Shown here: piece after piece, positions 44,692 to 51,619 of the stretch
Layout: the number at the start of each line of letters is the position of its first letter
Numbering within the stretch: position 1 is the first letter of the stretch
Assembly: GCA_025774845.1 (NCBI GenBank)
Contig: JALGZP010000008.1
Coordinates: 1 to 51,619 of the forward strand
Length of the DNA stretch: 51,619 nt
Source: a bacterium
Lineage (GTDB): Bacteria; Arandabacterota; Arandabacteria; Arandabacterales; Arandabacteraceae
Direction of reading: 5' to 3'
Notes under the pieces: model-generated
Databases searched by the model: none
Seen by the model: only the letters and a program-made list of their open reading frames with translations
What the model was told of the DNA's origin: nothing
Translations under genes and position numbers: made by a program

Positions 44692-45997
44692 GATCGCCCT
44701 CAGGGTTCTTGTCGAATATCCCGGCAGGGCCAAGCCCGAGGCTCTCTTAGAAGAGTACCTTTCCAGGTCCGATCCCGAACGCCGCGAGCGGGCGCTTGCC
44801 ACTCAGATAGTAAGCGGCACCATCAAATGGCGTAACAGGCTTGATCATATAGTAAAGCAGTTCTCCCGGAAGAGCCGTGTCGTATCCCCGACGGTCCTCA
44901 ATGTTCTCCGGCTTTCACTCTACCAGCTCCTGTTTCTTGATAAGGTGCCCGACTACGGTGCAACCAATGAGGGAGTGAAGCTCGTTAAGAAGCATGGTGA
45001 TGCCCATCAGGCTGCATACGTGAATGCGATTCTTAGGCGCTTCTTGAGAGAGAAGGATAAGATCGAATATCCCTCGGTTAAGAAAGACCCCGTTAAGCAT
45101 ATCGCGGCCCGCTACTCTCATCCGGCCTGGCTTGTGAAGCGCTGGCTCAAGCGATGGAGTGTTGATGAAGTGATAAGCCTTGCCGAGGCCAATAACAGGG
45201 TCCCCGCGATTGGTCTCAGGGCGAACACCATGAAAACAACACGGGAAGACCTTGAAGCAGCGCTTAAGTCTGATGAAATCGAGATCGTCTCCAGCGGTTT
45301 TTCCGGTACCGCTCATGTCTATGTCCGGGGTGCAAGTCCCGTCGACCGGCTGCGTGTTCACCAACTCGGGCTCGTCCAGGTCCAGGATGCAAGCTCGACC
45401 CTGGTCGGCCATGTTTTGAGCCCCGAGGGTGGAAGCACGACCGTCGATCTCTGTAGCGCACCCGGAGGGAAAGCCACGCACCTCTACGAGCTAATGGGTG
45501 GGAAGGGGACGCTTGTCGCCAGTGATGTTTCCCTTGATCGCCTTGCCGATGTAAAGCGGAATGCACTGCGACTCGGCCACGATGGTATGCTCTATGCCGT
45601 CTCCGATGCGAGGAATGCCGCTTTCACGGATGCCGATTTCGTGCTTGTCGATGCACCGTGTACCGGGCTCGGGGTCCTGGCCAGAAGGTGGGATCTCAGG
45701 TGGGCCAAACGCGAAAGCGATATCGCAAGAATGGCATCCTACCAGCGCAAGATCTTGAACGGCGCGATTGAGATTGTGAAGCCCGGCGGAATCGTGGTAT
45801 ACAGTACATGCAGCATCGAACCCGAAGAGAACGAGAAGATCGTCGAGACGGTTGTTGCGAAACGCGGTGATGTCCGGTTTGCCGACATAGGTCGGTTTGT
45901 ACCGGAGACTGTCGTCTATAAAGAAGGGATGATGCAGACACTGCCCCACAGAGATAATGTCGACGGCATATTTGCCGCGAGACTGGAAAAGGTGTGA
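44669..45997 (+). CDS. rsmB: 16S rRNA (cytosine-967-C5) methyltransferase RsmB
   Basis: A 442-residue enzyme with an N-terminal NusB-like RNA-binding domain (SAREIALRVLVEY ... YGATNEGVKLVK) and a C-terminal SAM domain. The latter has VDLCSAPGGKATHLYELMG (motif I), VLVDAPCTGLGVLARRWDLR (motif IV Cys) and VVYSTCSIEPEENE (motif VI catalytic Cys). GTG 44669 is chosen for the GGAGG 5 bases upstream; the frame is open further up into the DUF116 gene. Its stop overlaps the next start (TGATG). Confidence 0.93.
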   Translation: MTKLSAREIALRVLVEYPGRAKPEALLEEYLSRSDPERRERALATQIVSGTIKWRNRLDHIVKQFSRKSRVVSPTVLNVLRLSLYQLLFLDKVPDYGATNEGVKLVKKHGDAHQAAYVNAILRRFLREKDKIEYPSVKKDPVKHIAARYSHPAWLVKRWLKRWSVDEVISLAEANNRVPAIGLRANTMKTTREDLEAALKSDEIEIVSSGFSGTAHVYVRGASPVDRLRVHQLGLVQVQDASSTLVGHVLSPEGGSTTVDLCSAPGGKATHLYELMGGKGTLVASDVSLDRLADVKRNALRLGHDGMLYAVSDARNAAFTDADFVLVDAPCTGLGVLARRWDLRWAKRESDIARMASYQRKILNGAIEIVKPGGIVVYSTCSIEPEENEKIVETVVAKRGDVRFADIGRFVPETVVYKEGMMQTLPHRDNVDGIFAARLEKV

Positions 45998-46734
45998 TGT
46001 TCAAGCGGATCCTCACATACTTCGTGATAGGAATCGCCACCATCGTGGGGATGGCCTTCCTGCTCAATCTTCTGATGATGTTGTTTGTGGGCGGCCGCCA
46101 GGTGACGGTGCCTGATGTGAGGGGTATGGAGGAGGTCGATGCGGCCCTCATCCTGAACGATAACGGGCTTAAGTATGAGGTCGTGGGTGAGCAATTCAGT
46201 GTTGAGTACCCCGAAAGCACCGTTTCCCTTCAGGACCCGCCGGCCGGGCAGGTTGTCAAGCAAGGCCGGAAGATCGTCGTCATGATAAGCAGGGGTGGTG
46301 AGTATGAGGATGTTCCCTACTGCATAGGCAAACCCTTCCGGACCGTGCTCATCGATCTTGAAGAGGCCGGGTTCTATGTCGGTTATGTGACACGGGCCCC
46401 GAGCGAAAAAGGTTATCCCGAAGAGGTGCTCTCCACCGAGCCCCTGCCGGGCCACCGGGCCGTTAAGGGCAGCCCCGTAAACATCCTTGTAAACGACGGG
46501 CCTCGCAAGGCCCGCGTTCTTCTCCCTGATCTCAGGAACCAGTCATATATCGCAGTAAAGATGAGGCTTGAACGGTTGGGGCTCTTTGTACGAGAATCGA
46601 GCCTGGATGACGAATTCAACCCCTTGAGATCGAGGATTGTGTCGCACCAGCCACGGGCGGGTTCTATTGTCTCGCGGGGAGACACCGTGAACGTGGTTAT
46701 TACTATCGACAAAGAGAAGAGATTCTCATTATGA
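45997..46734 (+). CDS. PASTA-repeat membrane protein without kinase domain
   Basis: A 245-residue protein: a short cytosolic start, one membrane segment (FVIGIATIVGMAFLLNLLMM), then three PASTA repeats. They start VTVPDVRGMEEVDAALIL, YEDVPYCIGKPFRTVLIDL and VLLPDLRNQSYIAVKMRL; each ends with a V/G-x-x-V/I-x-V-x-I segment. PASTA domains bind peptidoglycan fragments and normally form the outside of PrkC/PknB kinases. Here there is no kinase. It sits between rsmB and rpe, where other bacteria carry prpC-prkC. A muropeptide-binding role at the cell wall is plausible but unproven. Confidence 0.85.
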   Translation: MFKRILTYFVIGIATIVGMAFLLNLLMMLFVGGRQVTVPDVRGMEEVDAALILNDNGLKYEVVGEQFSVEYPESTVSLQDPPAGQVVKQGRKIVVMISRGGEYEDVPYCIGKPFRTVLIDLEEAGFYVGYVTRAPSEKGYPEEVLSTEPLPGHRAVKGSPVNILVNDGPRKARVLLPDLRNQSYIAVKMRLERLGLFVRESSLDDEFNPLRSRIVSHQPRAGSIVSRGDTVNVVITIDKEKRFSL

Positions 46735-47435
46735 GCACTATCAGGATTGCACCCTCACTGCTTTCGGCTGACTTCACCGATATAAAGGGTGAGATCAAAC
46801 GGGTCGAGGATGTGGGTGTCAACATCCTGCATGTGGATGTGATGGATGGTCACTTCGTCCCCAACATCACACTCGGTCCGTTCATCGTCGATGCGATTCA
46901 TCGGACCGCCCGGAGCGAGCTTGATGTGCATCTCATGATCGAGAAGCCCGATACGTATCTTGAGCGTTTCATCAAGGCCGGTGCGGATTACGTCACATTT
47001 CATGTTGAGGCGGTTGATGAGGCTAAAGCACTCGTTGAGAAGACCAAGTCGCTTGGTGTAAAGGGTGGTGTCGCCATAAACCCCGCGACCAGCCTTGAGC
47101 AGGCGACACCCGTGTTTGAGGTAGCCGATCTCATCTTGATGATGACCGTCAATCCCGGCTTTGGAGGTCAGGCGTTTATCCGTGAGGTGGTACCCAAGAT
47201 AAGGGCGCTCTATGAGCTCAAGCAATCCAAGGGTTACACCTTCGAAATTGAAGTCGATGGCGGTGTCGCTGTCGATACCGCTCCCATCACAGCCTGGGCC
47301 GGAGCCGATATCTTAGTCGCCGGCGCCTCGGTCTTCAAGACCCCCGATCCCCCCGCCGCCATCAAAGCCATCGCCCAAGCAGCCCAGGAAGGTCTCGCCC
47401 AGAGATCAGATCCTAAAGCCTTCTCGCCCGGCTAG
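46731..47435 (+). CDS. rpe: Ribulose-phosphate 3-epimerase
   Basis: A 234-residue TIM-barrel enzyme. IAPSLLSADF, LHVDVMDGHFVPNITLGP, LDVHLMIEKP, MTVNPGFGGQAFI and EVDGGVAVDTAP carry the metal-binding His and catalytic Asp residues. It interconverts ribulose- and xylulose-5-phosphate. Last gene of the 36.9-47.4 kb operon; it overlaps the PASTA gene by 4 bases. Its stop shares CTAG (47432-47435) with the convergent methyltransferase gene. Confidence 0.96.
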   Translation: MSTIRIAPSLLSADFTDIKGEIKRVEDVGVNILHVDVMDGHFVPNITLGPFIVDAIHRTARSELDVHLMIEKPDTYLERFIKAGADYVTFHVEAVDEAKALVEKTKSLGVKGGVAINPATSLEQATPVFEVADLILMMTVNPGFGGQAFIREVVPKIRALYELKQSKGYTFEIEVDGGVAVDTAPITAWAGADILVAGASVFKTPDPPAAIKAIAQAAQEGLAQRSDPKAFSPG

Positions 47436-48265
47436 TCTGAATCGTCGGCTATCGGTTTAGTCCCGAAGGCGAATGACACTGTCTTACTAAATCGGATTCC
47501 TTCCGGGTACTGGAACTGCTTCAAATCAACGAAGATTCGTTCTCTCATGCGTTCTAATCTCGCGGGATCGGATACTTGCTTAAAGAGCCCACTGGCCGCT
47601 TGCTTCATCTGTTGCCACCAGGTTTCCGCATCAGGTGATACAAAATCCGTGGTCTCTTCGTGTACCCGGATATTTCCAAAACCGCCGCTCTGCAAAATTA
47701 CCTTTTGCCCTTCGGGGTTCTCCCCTGCGTAGCAGGAAGTGTCTGTTTCACATTCAGGCAGATATTTCTTGAATGCTTCTACGATCCAGTCGATATCGCT
47801 TTGCTCAACCCATGCTCCAATTCCAACCTGACCACCCGGTCTCAAAACTCTTGCTATTTCTGATATCATCCTATCGGAGCCTATGAATTCCATGCGCTCA
47901 AAGTCGAAACAGTCATCCCACCCGATGAAGTTGGCCAGAACGCTATGGAATGTGTCGGGTAGGAATCCCAGTGCGTTAGCGTCCGTCTGAACAAATGCAA
48001 TGTTATCTTCCCACTGTCGCCGCAATGCCTCGGAGACACCGTCATGAAAACCACCGTCATGAATGTCAGCCCCCACGCCATAGCCCAGCGACTTCGTTTT
48101 CTCCATCGCTCTGAATAGAACATTGCCATCATAAGTCCCAAGATCTAAGACCGTTGCGCTCTCGGGTATCTTGGCAAGTTGAGCTAGCCGTTCAGCAAAA
48201 TACTCCCAATAATTCGGACCTGGTTGACCCGTTGGCTCAATAGAACGTGCCCAGTAGTCTTCCAA
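47432..48265 (-). CDS. Class I SAM-dependent methyltransferase, TTG start
   Basis: A 277-residue soluble protein. SAM motif I is VLDLGTYDGNVLFRAME, followed by an acidic strand end GVGADIHDGG. FVQTDANALGFLPDTFHSVL is motif II/III-like and RVLRPGGQVGIGAW is the post-IV turn. The substrate is not evident. The start is TTG 48265, supported by AGGAG 7 bases upstream and the lack of a nearer ATG. Base composition looks lower in GC than the housekeeping genes to its left. It begins the variable region and may be a cassette gene, though no attC follows its stop, which overlaps rpe. Confidence 0.72.
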   Translation of the reverse strand: MEDYWARSIEPTGQPGPNYWEYFAERLAQLAKIPESATVLDLGTYDGNVLFRAMEKTKSLGYGVGADIHDGGFHDGVSEALRRQWEDNIAFVQTDANALGFLPDTFHSVLANFIGWDDCFDFERMEFIGSDRMISEIARVLRPGGQVGIGAWVEQSDIDWIVEAFKKYLPECETDTSCYAGENPEGQKVILQSGGFGNIRVHEETTDFVSPDAETWWQQMKQAASGLFKQVSDPARLERMRERIFVDLKQFQYPEGIRFSKTVSFAFGTKPIADDSD

Positions 48266-48317
48266 ACTCTCACTCCTGCCTCGTAGGCACCTTGACAGAC
48301 AACCGGCGTCGGGTTCA

Positions 48318-48330
48318 TGCCTGGTTAGGC
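48318..48330 (-). other. attC-like R'' core site behind the small membrane protein gene
   Basis: On the minus strand GCCTAACCAGGCA begins one base after the stop of the 48332-48703 gene. GCCTAAC matches the integron core RYYYAAC. A partner GTTRRRY on the same strand is not clear; GGTTGTC about 25 bases on is the nearest. Confidence 0.4.
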
Positions 48331-48331
48331 C

Positions 48332-48703
48332 TCAATCAGATAGTTCACTAACGCATCGTCTTCGCCTCATGAAGGCCCAATAAGCAACAAAGATCAATCC
48401 CAATGCAAGGCTAACTGAACCCCCACATGCCGCTGGTCTACTCTCATGATCCCCCAGCGGTACAAGGTATGCAGCGATCAGGCCTAAGAACACGGGTAGT
48501 AGTAAGGCAATCAGCCAAGCTCGCCAATAATCGTACCCCTTGTTTCTCGCGATCGTCGCAGACGCGCATGCGAGAAGACCCGCTGTGCCTAAGCCTCCGA
48601 TGTGATACAGCACGAAACTGAGCCAGCCTTCTCGTAGCGCAAATCCACTCCCGAAGCCGATTATGATCAGCCCCAGGGAATACCAAATCATCCTGCGTGC
48701 CAT
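48332..48703 (-). CDS. Small three-helix membrane protein, unknown, likely an inverted cassette gene
   Basis: A 123-residue membrane protein I do not recognise, with three or four hydrophobic segments (WYSLGLIIIGFGSGFAL, FVLYHIGGLGTAGLLACA, WLIALLLPVFLGLIAAYLV and VSLALGLIFVAYWAFM) and a basic C-terminal tail (MRRRRCVSELSD). It is bounded on its own strand by GTTAGGC upstream (48778-48772) and GCCTAAC one base after its stop (48330-48324). That is the layout of an integron cassette lying in reverse. Confidence 0.5.
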   Translation of the reverse strand: MARRMIWYSLGLIIIGFGSGFALREGWLSFVLYHIGGLGTAGLLACASATIARNKGYDYWRAWLIALLLPVFLGLIAAYLVPLGDHESRPAACGGSVSLALGLIFVAYWAFMRRRRCVSELSD

Positions 48704-48919
48704 TCCAGCCCTCGCCTAGATCTTGTTTCTGACCCTCAGTTTAGTATTCCGCCTCTCTATTATTCTCGGAGGCCTAACCACGACTTATGCTGATCCGTAT
48801 AACGGCACTTTGTACAGCCCCAGAGCAGCGTAGTGCTCAGAGGTTCATGTTCCCTAAGTACCTCAATCTCAAAGGATTGTCAACTTCCTTCCAGCTTTTG
48901 TCGTTCTTACATGGTTTCC

Positions 48920-48992
48920 GCTTAACTCCGGATCTCACAACACAGACCTGGCTCACGAAGCGGTACGCGGCTGGGTCAGTGCGGAGTTAAGC
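48920..48992 (+). other. attC-like site A
   Basis: 73 bases bounded by GCTTAAC (fits RYYYAAC) and GTTAAGC (fits GTTRRRY). The ends form a perfect 11-bp stem (GCTTAACTCCG with CGGAGTTAAGC), and a weaker inner stem is visible. The outer pairing continues five more bases beyond the cores with one mismatch, which an attC does not need, so a plain hairpin remains possible. Confidence 0.55.
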
Positions 48993-48999
48993 TGAAACG

Positions 49000-49084
49000 G
49001 CATAACACTCCTAAGGGGAGCAATTGTGTTGACAACCGCCTGATTCTGGGGTAATTAGAAGATGTACAGAGCGGAGTGTTAGAC
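49000..49084 (+). other. attC-like site B
   Basis: 85 bases from GCATAAC (one base off RYYYAAC) to GTTAGAC (fits GTTRRRY). The stem TAACACTCC/GGAGTGTTA is perfect over 9 bp, and an inner CCGC/GCGG pair is present. Only 7 bases separate it from site A. Confidence 0.55.
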
Positions 49085-49145
49085 GGACGCTGTGGCCATC
49101 TATAACGTACTTAACAGGATCCGTATAAGCAGTAGTTAGGGCACG

Positions 49146-50090
49146 TTGCGAAAGAGGAGAATCTTGCGAACTGCCGCTGCGTGGCTTCTGATTGCTTCTA
49201 TCGCATGCCTTGTATTATCCGGATGGGCTTCGGCCAGCGAGGTTGAGTCTGCGCCCTATGAGATTTTCTACCACGCATTCAGGGATATTGCCGATAGGAC
49301 CCACCGCCGTATTTCTGACAACGCGGTACGATACCTTCTTGATCGCCTCGAAGTCGATTGGGTAATCCATAGAACTGATAGCGGAGGGATTGACGTAAGG
49401 GGTTATGTCGGTTACCCTCTCCGTTTCTGCATTCTCGTGCATGCCAAGTATGACTCCTGTGGCCAGTATGGTTCTGCACGATACCGTCTGATAGACGGAA
49501 GCGGCAGGACACGCTGGGAGAGACAGGGAGGCATAGTGGTTCCGCCTCGGCTGTCAAGCGACGGTACGGTTGAGCTATTCTCTGAGGAAGGACCGCCGTC
49601 TTCCGGATTACGCCCTGACACTCTCCGGCTTGATTTTGTTGACGTCAATGGTACGCTTTTGGGGACAAAGAGGTGGGGAGATCGCGTGATGAGGCCGAAT
49701 CAGTCTTGTCGCTTCCCGGAACAAGCCAGGTTCTGGGGCCGTGATCTGTTCGTGATTACCTTGAACCTTTGCAGAGACGAGAGCCAGGTGCAGGAGCGAC
49801 ATGAATTCAACCACACCATCTATGTTGCTGTGTCAACTGACGGCCGTGAGAGGTGGAGGTGGAACCTTGGGGCTTGTGAGCCACAGGGATTCGGGGGAGG
49901 TTTCAAGTGCGGGTTGACGGTACTTGGCACTGCTACCACGAACCTTGGCGACGGCAAAGATGACACTGAGTATCGTGTGAGGTACGGATTCGACAGATAT
50001 GGCAACAATCTATGCGCCGAGCCACCAGGAGGCATATACAAAGAGACGGTGTCGAGCGAGTGGCTTGACAACTATCAGGTAGTGCATTGA
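49146..50090 (+). CDS. Secreted protein of unknown function, cassette-borne
   Basis: A 314-residue protein I do not recognise. It has a signal peptide (RKRRILRTAAAWLLIASIAC ... SGWASA), then a beta-rich domain with scattered Cys residues and several Arg/Trp/Gly turns (GSGRTRWERQGG, DGRERWRWNLGACEPQGF). There is no catalytic motif I know. The TTG at 49146 gives a strongly basic signal start; another TTG at 49164 follows AGAGGAGA and also works. It lies between attC-like sites B and C and has no homologous neighbour, as expected of a cassette gene. Confidence 0.55.
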   Translation: MRKRRILRTAAAWLLIASIACLVLSGWASASEVESAPYEIFYHAFRDIADRTHRRISDNAVRYLLDRLEVDWVIHRTDSGGIDVRGYVGYPLRFCILVHAKYDSCGQYGSARYRLIDGSGRTRWERQGGIVVPPRLSSDGTVELFSEEGPPSSGLRPDTLRLDFVDVNGTLLGTKRWGDRVMRPNQSCRFPEQARFWGRDLFVITLNLCRDESQVQERHEFNHTIYVAVSTDGRERWRWNLGACEPQGFGGGFKCGLTVLGTATTNLGDGKDDTEYRVRYGFDRYGNNLCAEPPGGIYKETVSSEWLDNYQVVH

Positions 50091-50106
50091 CATTGGACAT
50101 AGATTA

Positions 50107-50195
50107 GCCCTAACAAGCGGCTTGAGACGGACGGCGTTGCAGCGTCATGGCTCTTGCAAGAGCAATAGCCGCGCCGCCTTGCCCGCCGCTCAGCC
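50107..50195 (+). other. attC-like site C (degenerate right core)
   Basis: It starts GCCCTAACAAGCGGC 17 bases after the preceding stop. AGCGGC (50116-50121) pairs with GCCGCT (50185-50190). An inner perfect palindrome GCTCTTGCAAGAGC (50150-50163) forms the tip. The right core should read GTTRRRY but reads CTCAGCC, so the site may be decayed. Its start closely matches the site at 51607. Confidence 0.5.
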
Positions 50196-50216
50196 ACACA
50201 CGTTCTGTGGAGGAAG

Positions 50217-51065
50217 ATGAAGAGCATATTTGCCCATCTGGAGGAAATCAACAGACGGCCCGAACCATTTGAGTTCTATACGGCCGAAGAGCTATGGACT
50301 GAAGAACATACGTCCGACCAAATGCTCGCGTACCATCTCAACACCGATATCAATGTGTCATCTCGGCGTGGAGAATTCATAGACCGATCGGTTGAGTGGA
50401 TTGCATCGCGCTTTGGCGTTGGGCCGGGTACCCGGATTGCCGACTTCGGCTGTGGTCCCGGGCTCTACGCAAACCGACTGGCAAAACTCGGTGCACGCGT
50501 GACTGGTATTGATTTCTCGAAACGCTCAATCAAGCACGCTCGCGGAGTCGCTGTGGACCAGGGCTTGACCATTGAATACGTCAACCAGAACTACCTGGAT
50601 TTCGAAACGCAGGACCGGTTCGACCTCATTCTGATGATAATGTGTGACTTCTGCGCACTCAGCCCTTCACATCGGATGGTTATGCTCACAAAGTTCCACT
50701 CTCAGCTCCTGCCAGGTGGGTCTGTCCTTCTCGACGTCTACTCCATGAACGCGTTCAAGCAACGCGAGGCGGCAACCTCATATGGCGTGAATCTGCTCGA
50801 TGGATTCTGGTCCGCGGAGAGGTACTATGGATTCTTGACTACTTTCAAGTACGACGATGCAAAGGTGGTCTTGGACAAGTACACCATCGTGGAAGCGGAG
50901 CGAACACGAACCGTCTACAACTGGCTGCAATACTTCTCTCCCGAGTCTTTGCGGAGCGAGTTGGAGAAGGCAGGTTTCACACAGCAAGAGCTTTACGCTG
51001 ACGTGGCAGGTACGCCCTTTGACGAGGCGGCTTCTGAGTTTGCCGTCGTTGCAAATAAAGGATAA
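50217..51065 (+). CDS. Class I SAM-dependent methyltransferase, cassette-borne
   Basis: A 282-residue soluble methyltransferase. SAM motif I is RIADFGCGPGLYANRLAKLG, then VTGIDFSKRSIKHAR (motif II), IEYVNQNYLDF (motif III-like), FDLILMIMCDFCAL (motif IV) and LLPGGSVLLDVYS. An N-terminal region of about 70 residues precedes the fold. The substrate is unknown; similar proteins act on small molecules. GGAGG lies just before the ATG. It begins about 20 bases after site C, and its stop lies inside site D. It is not closely similar to the 47.4 kb methyltransferase by eye. Confidence 0.75.
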   Translation: MKSIFAHLEEINRRPEPFEFYTAEELWTEEHTSDQMLAYHLNTDINVSSRRGEFIDRSVEWIASRFGVGPGTRIADFGCGPGLYANRLAKLGARVTGIDFSKRSIKHARGVAVDQGLTIEYVNQNYLDFETQDRFDLILMIMCDFCALSPSHRMVMLTKFHSQLLPGGSVLLDVYSMNAFKQREAATSYGVNLLDGFWSAERYYGFLTTFKYDDAKVVLDKYTIVEAERTRTVYNWLQYFSPESLRSELEKAGFTQQELYADVAGTPFDEAASEFAVVANKG

Positions 51066-51132
51066 CGATCACAGAACAAAGCCTTGCACTTTACGTCGCT
51101 AAACACGCCGACAGTGAAGGCAAACGTTAGGC
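51060..51132 (+). other. attC-like site D
   Basis: 73 bases from GGATAAC to GTTAGGC (a consensus right core). Inside, GCCTTGCAC pairs with GTGAAGGC leaving one unpaired G on the left arm. That single extrahelical base is the hallmark of the attC L box. The left core is off consensus at two bases. It overlaps the end of the methyltransferase gene, common for cassettes. Confidence 0.65.
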
Positions 51133-51142
51133 GGATAGGTGT

Positions 51143-51604
51143 ATGAGGAAAAGAGCGATCAAGATGAGACTGTTGTGCGCGATTGTCATTCTGGCAATCG
51201 TGATGCTGGCGTGCCATTCCGAGACATACACACCTTTTCGCGATGTTGAAGTCTCGATGATCTGTTTTAGGTACAGTCTCATGGATAGCACTCAGATCTG
51301 TGTCAGGAACAGAAAGAGAATCCGCGAAATAACTGAGACAGTTCGCCTCGTACCCAAAGAGCAATGTGCGTGCGCCCACAGTGTGGAGGTTGTTTTCGTC
51401 ATTGGTGAGGAAGAGCATAGTGCGTATGTTTGCTCACACTGCTTTGATCTGATGGGAGAGACGGTCGAGAACTATCGTATGCCTGAGGACTTCCTGGTGT
51501 ACTGCCATTCGTACCGTGATTCAACACATCTCTCTGAGCGTTGGGAGAGCCCGCTCTACCTTTCGAGACAAAAACGTGCCAGAGAGGAGTCGCGAGGTGA
51601 ATAG
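51143..51604 (+). CDS. Small lipoprotein of unknown function, cassette-borne
   Basis: A 153-residue protein I do not recognise. The signal peptide ends in a lipobox (IVMLACHS). The body has several Cys residues, including the cluster CACAHSVEVVFV and YVCSHCFDLMG, which could form disulfides or bind a metal. The start lies 10 bases after the right core of site D; its stop lies 2 bases before the next core GCCTAAC (51607). An internal ATG at 51164 would also leave a signal peptide. Confidence 0.55.
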   Translation: MRKRAIKMRLLCAIVILAIVMLACHSETYTPFRDVEVSMICFRYSLMDSTQICVRNRKRIREITETVRLVPKEQCACAHSVEVVFVIGEEEHSAYVCSHCFDLMGETVENYRMPEDFLVYCHSYRDSTHLSERWESPLYLSRQKRAREESRGE

Positions 51605-51606
51605 AT

Positions 51607-51619
51607 GCCTAACAAGCGC
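51607..51619 (+). other. Start of attC-like site E, cut by the window edge
   Basis: GCCTAACAAGCGC: the left core fits RYYYAAC exactly and the TAACAAGCG that follows matches site C. The rest of the site is outside the window. Confidence 0.6.

Larger units (their letters stand above)
48704..49145. other. Gene-poor interval with attC-like sites
   Basis: 442 bases with no convincing gene. It contains a core-like GCCTAAC (48772-48778), two folded attC-like sites in tandem (48920-48992 and 49000-49084), and then a 61-base leader to the next gene. It separates minus-strand from plus-strand cassette-like genes, so it is the turning point of the array. Confidence 0.6.

Noticed and set aside
48787-48990. 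Open frame of 67 codons on the plus strand
   Set aside because: It runs through attC-like site A, has no ribosome site, and its residues look random. More likely non-coding.
48704-49145. tRNA gene or CRISPR array in the gene-poor interval
   Set aside because: No cloverleaf with a T-loop and no regularly spaced direct repeats; the repeats seen are inverted and attC-like.

Overview
The window is a GC-rich stretch of chromosome from a Gram-negative (diderm) bacterium. The diderm call rests on a complete tol-pal operon, several lipoboxes and an OmpA-type lipoprotein. Two large secreted proteins end in a FlgD-like module of the kind used as type IX secretion sorting domains. Together with a gingipain-type protease and soluble HdrABC-type proteins this suggests the FCB superphylum or a neighbouring uncultured phylum. 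That is inference; no rRNA or tRNA gene was seen in the window.

Layout. 1-13.7 kb is a mixed region: the end of an ABC-2 permease, a polysaccharide-deacetylase-like protein, an OmpA/glycine-zipper lipoprotein, a lipoprotein of the sulfatase fold, a C25-type protease, a GT-C-like membrane protein, an alpha/beta hydrolase, an iron-sulfur flavoprotein, UspA and an EamA transporter. 13.7-20.0 kb (minus strand) is tolQ-tolR-tolA-tolB-pal-cpoB, followed 2 bp later by a 624-residue ACT-like protein of unknown function. 20.1-26.0 kb (plus) is a five-gene redox operon, HdrC-HdrB-HdrA-FrdB-like-FrdA-like. It has a good promoter and a 9-bp inverted repeat over the -10 box. 26.1-29.2 kb holds a divergent EF-G-like GTPase and a TIM-barrel protein whose start codon is not ATG, GTG or TTG. 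29.2-33.8 kb is a second redox locus: a NapH/NapG-like fusion, a DUF6599-like lipoprotein and two Tat-signal DUF362 proteins. 33.9-36.8 kb encodes a secreted metallo-beta-lactamase/lamin-tail/Ig-like protein.

36.9-47.4 kb is one tight housekeeping operon: yebC-ruvC-ruvA-ruvB-queA-tgt-yajC-def-fmt-DUF116-rsmB-PASTA-rpe. Most genes overlap or lie within a few bases. In the place where many bacteria carry prpC-prkC between rsmB and rpe, there is only a kinase-less PASTA protein.

47.4-51.6 kb changes character: lower apparent GC, small orphan genes and attC-like folded sites placed directly after ORFs, ending in another attC start at the window edge. It looks like an integron cassette array without an integrase in view (CALIN-like), with one inverted cassette at its left end.

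The strongest candidates for an undescribed system are the HdrCBA-FrdBA-like operon, the FeS-fusion/DUF6599/DUF362 locus and the cassette array. Two palindromic elements sharing a GGGTCAGA core (4.7 and 36.85 kb) may belong to a dispersed REP-like family.
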